A DNA stretch of 43,761 bases from Candidatus Nitrosopumilus sp. (GTDB taxonomy: Archaea; Thermoproteota; Nitrososphaeria; Nitrososphaerales; Nitrosopumilaceae). Below are positions 17,761-24,773 of this stretch, in pieces (position 1 is the stretch's first letter; every line of letters starts with the position of its first letter). Under the pieces are notes generated by a model. It saw nothing but the letters and a program-made list of their open reading frames with translations, made no database searches and had not been told where the DNA came from. Position numbers and translations under genes: made by a program. The DNA is taken from assembly GCA_029263475.1 (NCBI GenBank), contig JAJCXK010000014.1, forward strand, positions 1 to 43,761, read 5' to 3'.

Positions 17761-18486
17761 CTAAATACATTCGTATTCAACATCTGGTCTTAATTTATGC
17801 CATAGCCCACCGAAGATCATCGCAATTGATACCCAAAATACACTTACAGCAACTACGGACATTACTCTAAATCCATTTACCAAGTCCATTGGTGCTGTAA
17901 CCTCATCAGGATTAGGAGGCATTATTGTAAATACTATCGCAATGAACATGCCATACCCTATAAAGGCTACAATCTTTATCTTTGATTGGAATCTTTTGTA
18001 CGCTTGATAAAATCCAACTGCACCAAACCCAGATATTGCAATAAATGATAAAAATAGAACTGAACGTAACACTACAGTCTCAGGATCTCCCACTGTAGGA
18101 GGATTTGCAGGATATTTCAAGAATGGAATTAGATAGATTGTAAGCCACATAACTGCGGCAAGAGTAAATGATTTCTTCAAGTCACTTCCTTTAGGTAGGA
18201 CATTTCTAGATAGCACGTAGACAATTCCAAACAAGCCCCCCATTGAAGTACCTAAAATAGTACCAGCTAAAATTTGTCCACCCTTTTGCCAATCTCGATA
18301 TGCATCATACTCTACCCAAAATTGTGGAGTATCTTTTTCTTCACCTGATGCAAATAGATTTTGATTCTCAATTCCTATTGCAGTATCCAAGTATGGCTCC
18401 ACAATTGCAAGATTAGCTACGCCATGTAATGTGCCAGCTAGTGCACCTGAAAATAAAACTATGGACAAAAATAAGATCGTTTTCAT
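17761..18486 (-). CDS. cbtA: Cobalt transporter subunit CbtA
   Basis: A 241-aa integral membrane protein with about six hydrophobic segments. It begins MKTILFLSIVLFSGALAGTLHGVANLAIVEPYLDTAIGIE, and contains WVEYDAYRDWQKGGQILAGTILGTSMGGLFGIVY, both characteristic of CbtA. It lies ten bases downstream of CbtB, on the same strand. CbtAB is a predicted cobalt uptake system; ammonia-oxidising archaea make cobalamin, which would explain the need. Confidence 0.88.
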   Translation of the reverse strand: MKTILFLSIVLFSGALAGTLHGVANLAIVEPYLDTAIGIENQNLFASGEEKDTPQFWVEYDAYRDWQKGGQILAGTILGTSMGGLFGIVYVLSRNVLPKGSDLKKSFTLAAVMWLTIYLIPFLKYPANPPTVGDPETVVLRSVLFLSFIAISGFGAVGFYQAYKRFQSKIKIVAFIGYGMFIAIVFTIMPPNPDEVTAPMDLVNGFRVMSVVAVSVFWVSIAMIFGGLWHKLRPDVEYECI

Positions 18487-18496
18487 GTATTATCAC

Positions 18497-18712
18497 CTAA
18501 TGACAAGGGAATCCTGCTGCATGTCGCATGTCATGGGTTATCTCATGTATGTACAAATCAGCATATGCTGACTCTCCTAAAACAACACTGAAAATATGAC
18601 CTTGATCGTAACCCACAACAAACAATCCAACTGCAAATATTATAGCTAGTGTAATAATTGCAAAGATATGAACTTGGGATTTACTCTTTATGATTTGTGT
18701 TGGACTGGACAT
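18497..18712 (-). CDS. cbtB: Cobalt transporter subunit CbtB
   Basis: A 71-aa protein with one membrane helix. ATG at 18712 is preferred over 18784, because the TATA box for this gene (about 18765) lies inside the longer frame. The end, LYIHEITHDMRHAAGFPCH, is the His-rich metal-binding tail of CbtB. It forms an operon with cbtA and is divergent from a likely regulator. Confidence 0.85.
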   Translation of the reverse strand: MSSPTQIIKSKSQVHIFAIITLAIIFAVGLFVVGYDQGHIFSVVLGESAYADLYIHEITHDMRHAAGFPCH

Positions 18713-18793
18713 GTAGTTGTAACAACTTGGTTGAGATAATAAACTAATGGATGATACATCCAATTTATATAATAAATTATACAATTACGTACA
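18713..18793. promoter_or_regulatory. Shared cbtBA / regulator promoter
   Basis: An 81-bp divergent region with AT-rich TATA-like sequence (about 18758-18780, TTTATATAATAAATT) usable in both directions, and ACGTAC next to the regulator start. The regulator mRNA would be nearly leaderless. Confidence 0.6.
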
Positions 18794-19426
18794 ATGCAAA
18801 AGGAGGTCAAAAAATTGTTAAACATTGTAACAAGAAAAGGTTCAAGCAAAATTTTGACCTTTAGCACTCCTCATGTATTCAAGGCATTACAGATTTTATC
18901 CAAACAAAAGTATGTCAGTAGAATTTCTTTTTGTAGTGAGTTACACATTGGTGAAGGAGCAGTAAGAACAATGATTTCACATTTGAAGCAAGATGGGCTG
19001 GTAGATTCCATTCGAGATGGAACATTTCTTACACCAAAGGGGAAAAAATTCACAAAAAAGTTTTCAGATGTAATTACATCTCAGTGTACCATTGAATCAT
19101 GCAACATTGCCAGAGAAAAATATAACCATGCATTTCTTGTAAAGAATCACGCAGGAATTATTTGCAACGGAATGGATCAACGAGACTTTGCAATACTATA
19201 TGGAGCAAAAAGTGCGACAACATTACTATTTGAGAGTAATCATTTTGTTTTTCCCAATGAAAGCAAAGATGCACTAGCAGATGATTCAAAAACAAAAGAA
19301 ACTCTATTGGAAAAACTAAAGCCTGAAGAAAATGATGCCGTAATCATTACATCCTCATCGGATGATCCGTTTGTTGCAGAAATTTCTGCAATTAATTCAG
19401 TACTATGTACGCTTGCTATTAGTTAG
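18794..19426 (+). CDS. Winged-helix regulator with DUF4443-like ligand domain
   Basis: A 210-aa protein. Residues about 20-95 form a winged helix: VFKALQILSKQKYVSRISFCSELHIGEGAVRTMISHLKQDGLVDSIRDGTFLTPKGKKF. The C-terminal part (100-210), with AGIICNGMDQRDFAILYGAKSATTLLF and NDAVIITSSSDDP, matches the DUF4443-type ligand-sensing domain common in thaumarchaea. It is divergent from cbtBA and is the obvious candidate regulator, sensing cobalt or a corrinoid (inference). Confidence 0.75.
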   Translation: MQKEVKKLLNIVTRKGSSKILTFSTPHVFKALQILSKQKYVSRISFCSELHIGEGAVRTMISHLKQDGLVDSIRDGTFLTPKGKKFTKKFSDVITSQCTIESCNIAREKYNHAFLVKNHAGIICNGMDQRDFAILYGAKSATTLLFESNHFVFPNESKDALADDSKTKETLLEKLKPEENDAVIITSSSDDPFVAEISAINSVLCTLAIS

Positions 19427-19569
19427 AGAATTCGATGGATGCCATCTTATTCATTAGCCAAACATTGCAATCAATTAACATGCAAAGAATTTACTGAAAA
19501 ATACTCTCCATTGTGGTTGTGAAAATACATCAATAGAAAATCTACGATCAAATATGGATTAGATTAGAG

Positions 19570-19870
19570 AGAAAGGTCGTAGAAATTTTGGAAATATGAA
19601 ATATTTCCCATGCCTGAAATTTTACGTAATCTAACTAAGGATTACGAAAGAGTACAATCAAAACATAGGCGTGAAATTTTATACAATACAAAAATCGTAA
19701 GGAATCATAGAAAATACAGAATACCATGATTACTGAAAAGTAATGCCTACGGATTTGTACAAAGTGTACTTTTGCATATCATAGGCGTACTTACGATAAG
19801 ATATTACGACTATGAAAAGAGCGTACTGTAATATTTCGTATTGTACATTTGTACGAATTTTTGTAATGTA
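19570..19870. repeat. Duplicated intergenic element, copy A
   Basis: It aligns by eye with 21290-21650 (copy B). Shared words in order: GGTCGTA-AAATTT, CGTAATC-N8-GATTACGAA, CAAAACATAGGC, TAGAAAATACA, TGATTACTGAAAAGTA, TTGTAC, GTGTACTTTTGCA or TTGTACTTTTGCA, ATCATAG-CGTA, TTGTACGAA. No open frame is conserved, so it is a noncoding element or RNA candidate. Confidence 0.65.
19625..19646. repeat. 22-bp inverted motif, copy 3
   Basis: CGTAATC, TAACTAAG, GATTACG; perfect 7-bp arms. Part of duplicated element A. Confidence 0.75.
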
Positions 19871-19951
19871 TGATAACTGAACTAGATACAACAGTAAAAA
19901 ATGACTACAGTGTTTTGTACGGTGTAAAATAACATTACCTGTTTAATCTCC

Positions 19952-19973
19952 CTTGATCTTGTATAGAATTACG
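19952..19973. repeat. Degenerate 22-bp inverted motif
   Basis: CTTGATC, TTGTATAG, AATTACG; same spacing, decayed arms. 54 bp downstream of the gene at 20027. Confidence 0.4.
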
Positions 19974-20026
19974 CAAAAAATAATTATAAAAATATAGAAA
20001 AATATTGAAAAAGAGGAATGCTATTC

Positions 20027-20251
20027 CTATTTTCTCAACTTCAGTGCCAACTTTGCAGCGACTGCCCATGACAGCACGGTCATTCCGATTGGAAATATTC
20101 CGCTTGTAAGTATCTGTGGAACCTGTTCCAAGGCCACGGATCCTGAACTGTACATTGCAGCTGCTACTGGCAAGGCTACCAGTCCGACTACTCCGAGTTT
20201 GGTCTTAGTCTGCTCGGAGACGACGTTTTGCTGTATGTTGTATGTACTCAT
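20027..20251 (-). CDS. Two-helix hydrophobic protein (74 aa), possible viral coat-like
   Basis: ATG at 20251 is chosen (MSTYNIQQNVVSEQTKTK); the frame to 20305 adds an unlikely tail. The protein has a short polar N terminus and two hydrophobic helices (about 19-36 and 50-70), separated by SSGSVALEQVPQ, ending KLALKLRK. Size and layout resemble the coat proteins of spindle-shaped archaeal viruses, which are small two-helix hydrophobic proteins, but this is analogy only. Codon use is richer in G and C than its surroundings and like the element at 22-26 kb, hinting at transfer. It is bracketed by noncoding repeats. Confidence 0.6.
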   Translation of the reverse strand: MSTYNIQQNVVSEQTKTKLGVVGLVALPVAAAMYSSGSVALEQVPQILTSGIFPIGMTVLSWAVAAKLALKLRK

Positions 20252-20369
20252 TGTAATCGTATAGTGTAAGGGGGTCGCAGTACTTGAAATGGATCTGACT
20301 TTCAAAGGTTGTTTTATTCAGAAACGGAATCAGGATATTTTTGTAGTTCAACTACTGAACCAAAACACG

Positions 20370-20505
20370 GATTAATTGTAGAATAAAGCTCGTACAAAAT
20401 ACAGCATCCATCATGCTTAGAATCTTACGTAATCTACCTAAGGATTATGAAAATTTAGAAAGCCTAGACACATAGGTATTGAACCAAAATAGTATTCCCC
20501 TCTAG
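20370..20505. repeat. Duplicated intergenic element, copy C (truncated)
   Basis: It shares CTCGTACAAAAT, the 22-bp inverted motif, and ACATAGG-TGAA with copies A and B, then stops. It lies between the genes at 20027 and 20525. Confidence 0.5.
20428..20449. repeat. 22-bp inverted motif, copy 4
   Basis: CGTAATC, TACCTAAG, GATTATG. 76 bp downstream of the stop of the gene at 20525. Confidence 0.7.
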
Positions 20506-20524
20506 AGCCGGTTGTATCCACTTT

Positions 20525-21163
20525 TCATTTATCTAAAATACACGAATTAGTATTAGGATCAAAAACAGTTCCTGTACCGCATTTTGAATTAATTTCAGTA
20601 TTCAAAGTTGCATCATCATCAGAATTTTTAGAGTCCATTACACCCTCTTTAGAATCAATTACATTGCCTATGGAATAATCTGAAATATACTTTTCAGAAG
20701 TATTGTCAAAATAGCCCATACCATATGCCCCACCAATAATTATTAAAATTAAAACTGGAATACAGATCATGACGGGGATTTTTAAGCCAATAGATTTTTG
20801 CTGATTTTTTGAATTCGTCGGTATTGTTTTGGGTGTTGTTTGGTTAGTGCCAACTTCGAATAATGAAGAACCGCAAATCATACAAAAGTTAGCATCTAGT
20901 GGACTCTTTTTTCCACATTTCCAACAGTGAATCGTGTCTTTACTTTCAGAATTGTCATCTACATTTTTATCAATATTGGGCTGAACGTCAGAATCATGTT
21001 TTGTAAGATATTTCTCCCTCATATTTTGTAAGTAATTTCCATCAGTTGACCAGATAGTTTTATTTTGAATGTATGTTTGCTTGATATGTTCTAATCTATA
21101 TGGATCACCCACGCCAAGTTTCAACAGTGCATTTACATCAACCATTACATCGTCAGAATTCAT
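20525..21163 (-). CDS. SHOCT-like / zinc-ribbon membrane protein
   Basis: A 212-aa protein with three parts. Residues 9-52 (LLKLGVGDPYRLEHIKQTYIQNKTIWSTDGNYLQNMREKYL) follow a short GDxxRLxHI helical pattern seen in many thaumarchaeal proteins and in the small gene at 27143. A zinc ribbon (CWKCGKKSPLDANFCMICGSSL, about 79-100) follows. One membrane helix (about 128-150) leads to an outside tail ending CGTGTVFDPNTNSCILDK, a two-Cys motif typical of exported thaumarchaeal proteins. Function unknown. Confidence 0.75.
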   Translation of the reverse strand: MNSDDVMVDVNALLKLGVGDPYRLEHIKQTYIQNKTIWSTDGNYLQNMREKYLTKHDSDVQPNIDKNVDDNSESKDTIHCWKCGKKSPLDANFCMICGSSLFEVGTNQTTPKTIPTNSKNQQKSIGLKIPVMICIPVLILIIIGGAYGMGYFDNTSEKYISDYSIGNVIDSKEGVMDSKNSDDDATLNTEINSKCGTGTVFDPNTNSCILDK

Positions 21164-21289
21164 TATGATTACAGATTATCAATGAGATTTTAGTTTTATT
21201 AAAGATCCTGATCTTTGAAACAAAGCGTATAACAAAATTCATGAAATGCACTCAATCTGAATCACCATATAATATTCCCAGAGATATGC

Positions 21290-21650
21290 ATAGGAAAAGG
21301 TCGTACAAAATTTGAATTTCAGAAAATATTATTACTTACACATTATTGCGTAATCTCCCATACGATTACGAACTAGTATAACCAAAACATAGGCATGAAT
21401 TTTGACACAATACAGAAATCATAAGAAACTATAGAAAATACAAAATGTTATGATTACTGAAAAGTAGCGACTACGATCTTGTACGAGTTGTACTTTTGCA
21501 AATCATAGTCGTATTGTACACTGAATACCAGGCGTATAGAATAAGATACAGATTGTATTATTTTACAAAATACAACTAATCGTAAAGTAATGGCGATAAT
21601 TGTACGAACATTTGTGGATAAAAATAAAATTTGTAATTTCTAAAATAATG
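21290..21650. repeat. Duplicated intergenic element, copy B
   Basis: Partner of 19570-19870, roughly three quarters identical over the best 200 bp by eye. It lies upstream of the gene at 20525. A 62-codon plus-strand frame (21600-21788) inside and after it is not credible as a gene. Confidence 0.65.
21349..21370. repeat. 22-bp inverted motif, copy 5
   Basis: CGTAATC, TCCCATAC, GATTACG; perfect arms, inside duplicated element B. Confidence 0.75.
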
Positions 21651-22098
21651 CTAGTACACAATGAAGAAATAATGATAAAGCCCAGTATGAGAAAAATAGG
21701 AAGACTACGGTTTCATAGAAAAAGATTACGTGCAGTGAAAGATTTTTTCCATCGTAGTTCAACATCATTTATTTCTAGAAAGGCTTGAATTCCTGCCATG
21801 TATGTCATTATGGAGCTTGTACAGAGTTTCTTCTTTAGCATCATTACATAATACTCAACTATGATCTGAAGCTGTGATTCCCCAGTGATAATAATACGGC
21901 CACAATCCTTTAATTTATAGAAATTTTTGAATTTTCAAGAAAATATAAATGAATTTTTCTGTTAGCCTCAATTTTTATTGAATTTTCAAAAAGAAACAAT
22001 GATCTTTACATGTATTTACAGAAAAGAAAATGAATTTGAATCCAACATGGATTCGCTTAAGAACAGTTTAATATCCAAATCCAATCCTTAGGGTTGTT
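21651..22098. other. Intergenic, tRNA promoter region
   Basis: No protein gene supported. A TATA-like TTTAATATCC at about 22067-22076 is suitably placed for the tRNA. Confidence 0.5.
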
Positions 22099-22172
22099 GC
22101 AGTTATAGTACAGTCTGGTTAGTACTCGTGCTTGCCAAGTACGTGACCCGGGTTCAAATCCCGGTAACTGCA
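22099..22172 (+). tRNA. tRNA-Gly (GCC)
   Basis: All arms fold: acceptor GCAGTTA with TAACTGC; D arm GTAC...GTAC; anticodon stem CGTGC with GTACG around loop TTGCCAA, anticodon GCC; T arm CCGGG-TTCAAAT-CCCGG. No intron; CCA is not encoded. The 3' half is the apparent attachment site of the element to the right. Confidence 0.95.
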
Positions 22173-22289
22173 CTCTACTTTCAGTTCAGTTTACCCAAAC
22201 ATTTTGTACAAATTAAAGAAATAACAAGAATCAAAATTAAATTTATAAAAATATGTTTAATATTTAGTTTTCAAAAAGAGAAATTAAAA

Positions 22290-22463
22290 TCAATCAACCA
22301 GTAAATTAAGTTCACCAGTGTCAGGATTGATTATTATTTTGCCTTTGATGGGGAACATTAAATTTCCTTTCTGAATTTTGGGAAACTTTCCATCCTTTAC
22401 AAAATCGGCAATGTATTGATTGATCACATCCTGATCAACGAATCGAGGAAACTTGATGCTCAA
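22290..22463 (-). CDS. 57-aa protein, TTG start overlapping previous stop
   Basis: TTG 22463 overlaps the TGA of the gene upstream (TTGA), giving LSIKFPRFVDQDVINQYIADF, then VKDGKFPKIQKGN, then KGKIIINPDTGELNLLVD. A small basic protein; no family recognised. Last gene of a six-gene overlapping operon. Confidence 0.6.
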   Translation of the reverse strand: MSIKFPRFVDQDVINQYIADFVKDGKFPKIQKGNLMFPIKGKIIINPDTGELNLLVD

Positions 22464-22840
22464 TTTTCATCGACTCCACATTTCTTTGCAATCTCATAAC
22501 CTTCGTCTGCACGGATGGAATTTGGAAATTCCTTGATGTACTGTCTGTAATGCAGGGCAGACTCTGCACACATCTCAGACTTGTTTAGCAGTCTTCCCTT
22601 CTCATGCCATGCAGGTTCTTCGGTTCTATCAATCTCAATTATTCGAGTGTAGATGCTCAATGGGGTTTCTGTTCCCCCACGTGGCGGTCCGTTGTTCTCA
22701 AAGGCATGTGTCCTGGAATACATCGAGGATATGCTCATCTTATCGACGTGGGTTTCATAGCTGTCATACCATGCGAATGCGGAGGCCAGTCCAATCACCA
22801 CTATGGCTAGAGGAATGGCACGGAGTAGGATGTGAGTCAT
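22460..22840 (-). CDS. Membrane-anchored TPR-like protein (126 aa)
   Basis: It has an N-terminal helix (about 4-24), then a soluble part with SIYTRIIEIDRTEEPAWHEKGRLLNKSEMCAESALHYRQYIKEFPNSIRADEGYEIAKKCG, which follows the spacing of two TPR-like helical hairpins. Its start overlaps the upstream stop (ATGA). A decayed paralogue of the C-terminal half lies at 39122. A scaffold role is inferred from the repeats only. Confidence 0.65.
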   Translation of the reverse strand: MTHILLRAIPLAIVVIGLASAFAWYDSYETHVDKMSISSMYSRTHAFENNGPPRGGTETPLSIYTRIIEIDRTEEPAWHEKGRLLNKSEMCAESALHYRQYIKEFPNSIRADEGYEIAKKCGVDEN

Positions 22841-23133
22841 CTTTTGAACATTGCATCCAACTGGGTTTGCTGAGTGAGATAACTACAGTTTGTTTTATTC
22901 CATTCTACATCATCTACATAGTCCCAATCACTGTAAATGATATCGAAACTGTGTGTGTTTTCATATTGCCTGATAAACGCATCAGCAAGATCACGATTTT
23001 CCATGATAGAGCAGTCCACGCTGACAAAATTATACGATGTAGAATCAACCGTAGTTCCGTTGACAATCAGTATCGCACCTACCATCACTCCGCATATGAC
23101 CCAGGGTAGCCTGTTTTTTCCGGTGTCAGTCAT
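22837..23133 (-). CDS. Small membrane-anchored protein (98 aa)
   Basis: It has one membrane helix (about 10-27, LPWVICGVMVGAILIVNG), then an outside part with two Cys (SVDCSIMENRD and KTNCSYL). Start and stop both overlap neighbours by four bases (ATGA). No family recognised. Confidence 0.65.
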   Translation of the reverse strand: MTDTGKNRLPWVICGVMVGAILIVNGTTVDSTSYNFVSVDCSIMENRDLADAFIRQYENTHSFDIIYSDWDYVDDVEWNKTNCSYLTQQTQLDAMFKR

Positions 23134-23234
23134 TTCTTATCATAACCCATTCCGAGGCATTTCCACATCAGGATTCCCCCGATTGGCAGTATTGCCAGGA
23201 TTATTCCTACTGGCGAGTTTAGAAGATCAATCAT
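23130..23234 (-). CDS. 34-aa single-helix membrane peptide
   Basis: ATG 23234 to TGA 23130-23132, overlapping the next ATG (ATGA). Sequence MIDLLNSPVGIILAILPIGG then ILMWKCLGMGYDKK: one hydrophobic helix and a basic end, like small holin-type or membrane-regulating peptides. The overlap supports translation. Confidence 0.6.
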   Translation of the reverse strand: MIDLLNSPVGIILAILPIGGILMWKCLGMGYDKK

Positions 23235-23236
23235 TT

Positions 23237-23317
23237 CTAACTCAGTATCTCCACTTTTGCGAATCTATCCTTGTTCTTGCACCAGCAGTTAGGATTGGAA
23301 CATATGATAGATTCCAT
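23237..23317 (-). CDS. 26-aa Cys peptide
   Basis: ATG 23317 overlaps the upstream TAA (TAATG). It encodes MESIICSNPNCWCKNKDRFAK and ends VEILS. Three Cys in CSNPNCWC form a metal-site-like cluster. Too short for gene callers; supported by overlap and by the like theme of the gene before it. Confidence 0.5.
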   Translation of the reverse strand: MESIICSNPNCWCKNKDRFAKVEILS

Positions 23318-23586
23318 TAGTTATCCATCAGCTCCGAAATGCCCAGTTTCTCAGTCCTGGTGTCGTCATCTCCGACGTAGGTGTAATACTGGTTGACTAT
23401 CCTTTGCGGATCATTGACATACTGTATCTTGCCGACCTGTGCTCCGCATATGCAGACTCCCATCTTGAATGGAATCTTGCTTTGCCCGCAGTAGGGACAT
23501 GTCTTATAGTGTAAATCATCATTACAGGTCTTTTCAAAAATCTCTGCAACTTTAGATTCGATTGTGATTGTTATTGTTGCTTTCAT
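23317..23586 (-). CDS. Zinc-ribbon protein, first gene of tiny-gene operon (89 aa)
   Basis: It begins MKATITITIESKVAEIFEKTCND and contains CPYCGQSKIPFKMGVCICG, a four-Cys zinc ribbon, then a charged tail. The start is close to a TATA-like ACTATAAGC (about 23608-23616), so the mRNA is nearly leaderless. Divergent from the gene at 23771 across the iteron region. Likely a DNA-binding or regulatory protein of the element. Confidence 0.65.
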   Translation of the reverse strand: MKATITITIESKVAEIFEKTCNDDLHYKTCPYCGQSKIPFKMGVCICGAQVGKIQYVNDPQRIVNQYYTYVGDDDTRTEKLGISELMDN

Positions 23587-23630
23587 GAATAAAATTTCGA
23601 ATTATTGCTTATAGTATTCCCGATTCTCGG

Positions 23631-23725
23631 CAAGGCACCTTGATGCACCTTGATGCACTTTGATGCACTTTGATGCAATTTCGCAGTTTAACGCGTTTGG
23701 AGGCATTTTGATGCAGTTAGCATCA
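23631..23725. repeat. TGATGC iterons and inverted repeat between divergent genes
   Basis: Four tandem 10-bp units TGATGCACCT, TGATGCACTT, TGATGCACTT and TGATGCAATT cover 23641-23680, preceded by a decayed unit (23631-23640). The same hexamer then forms an inverted repeat, TGATGC-AGTTA-GCATCA, at 23709-23725. A 10-bp period places every unit on one face of the helix. It is an operator or a replication-initiator site. Confidence 0.85.
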
Positions 23726-23770
23726 ACTCTATTCGGGACAGTTAAGTAATAAAATCAGACAGGTTGTTTC

Positions 23771-24307
23771 ATGGCAAAAAAGTCAAAAGACGAAGACAAG
23801 GAAGAAGTCGAGCAGATAACCGCAAGACCTCTGAAAAAGACAGTTGAAAAACTCACCGAAGGAGCCAAGAAAAGAAACCTCCAGCCATCTACGTGGTATG
23901 CAAAAATCCTTGACAAGTCAGCAAAGTTTGAGACAAAGGACGGAGTACTGATCATAGACAAGGTGATTCTAAAATCCACCTATGGCGATCCCAAGAAGGT
24001 CGAAGAATCCGCAAAGGAGATAGCAGAGACAAAGTTTGAGGAATGGGACATTTCAGAAGAAGGAATAAACCGTGAGAATTTTGAGAGAAGGCTTCGAGAA
24101 TGGTGTGCCCTTAGTGCGTTTCACATCAAAGTGACTACAAACAACGAATCAGTCACATACGGAGTGAATCATGGAATAGACAAGCAGTGGTCAAGATTTC
24201 AATGCCTTCTGAACATCGGTATTTTGAAACTGATGGATGAGACAGTGAAGGATCATGAGATTAGGAAACTCTCGTTTTCGATAACGGTATCACTGCCACC
24301 CGTCTAA
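23771..24307 (+). CDS. Element protein of unknown function (178 aa)
   Basis: The N terminus is highly charged (KKSKDEDKEEVEQITARPLKKTVEKLTEGAKKR), followed by a mixed alpha/beta part with STWYAKILDKSAKFETKDGVLIIDKVILKS and a C-terminal half with NRENFERRLREWCALSAFHIKVTTNNESVTYGVNHGIDKQWSRFQC. No known fold is recognised. It starts 46 bp after the TGATGC inverted repeat, so it is the best candidate for the protein that binds it or is controlled by it. Confidence 0.65.
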   Translation: MAKKSKDEDKEEVEQITARPLKKTVEKLTEGAKKRNLQPSTWYAKILDKSAKFETKDGVLIIDKVILKSTYGDPKKVEESAKEIAETKFEEWDISEEGINRENFERRLREWCALSAFHIKVTTNNESVTYGVNHGIDKQWSRFQCLLNIGILKLMDETVKDHEIRKLSFSITVSLPPV

Positions 24308-24362
24308 ATTTTTTCTTTTTTTTTTACTTTATAGTTAAATAACACAAATTGTTTACAAAATC

Positions 24363-24602
24363 ATGAAAAGTAGAGCTCAACGAAGATGTGAACGTAAAGG
24401 TGGCGTGTATAAAGAAACTGATAACAAAGGAAGTTATCTGTGCTCATTTCCACCAACAGAAGTTACAATGACTGAAGTCGGTGATGGTGTTTTAGTGGTA
24501 AACATACCAAGAGAATTGGCAACTGCATCAAAACAAATTGTCATAAATAGAGTTGCCGGAAAACCTCCGACTAAAAATATACCAAAGAAAAAAACTAGAT
24601 AA
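24363..24602 (+). CDS. Small basic protein (79 aa)
   Basis: It begins MKSRAQRRCERKGGVYKETD and ends in a run of basic residues (KPPTKNIPKKKTR). Middle part VGDGVLVVNIPRELA. The composition suggests nucleic-acid binding; no family recognised. Same strand as the gene at 23771, 55 bp after it. Confidence 0.55.
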   Translation: MKSRAQRRCERKGGVYKETDNKGSYLCSFPPTEVTMTEVGDGVLVVNIPRELATASKQIVINRVAGKPPTKNIPKKKTR

Positions 24603-24773
24603 AAAGTTACATGTATTTTGCAAACACATGGCGTTAATTCTTTCTAGACACTACCCTTTGGAAAAAACCAGAACTTTACAATATTAATAATTATTTTACT
24701 TGTTTTGTTATTGCATTTTATCGCATGTTCCGATACATGACATGATGAAATAATTTCATAGTCGATTTATGAA

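Larger units (their letters stand above)
19427..20026. other. Gene-free region with duplicated noncoding element
   Basis: No credible reading frame over 600 bp. It holds copy A of a ~300-bp noncoding repeat (about 19570-19870), one 22-bp inverted motif and a degenerate one, and several GTAC words. Confidence 0.6.

Noticed and set aside
21600..21788. 62-codon plus-strand frame
   Set aside because: Starts inside a duplicated noncoding element whose other copy does not keep the frame.
23631..23680. CRISPR-like array
   Set aside because: Units are 10 bp with no spacers; this is an iteron/operator pattern.
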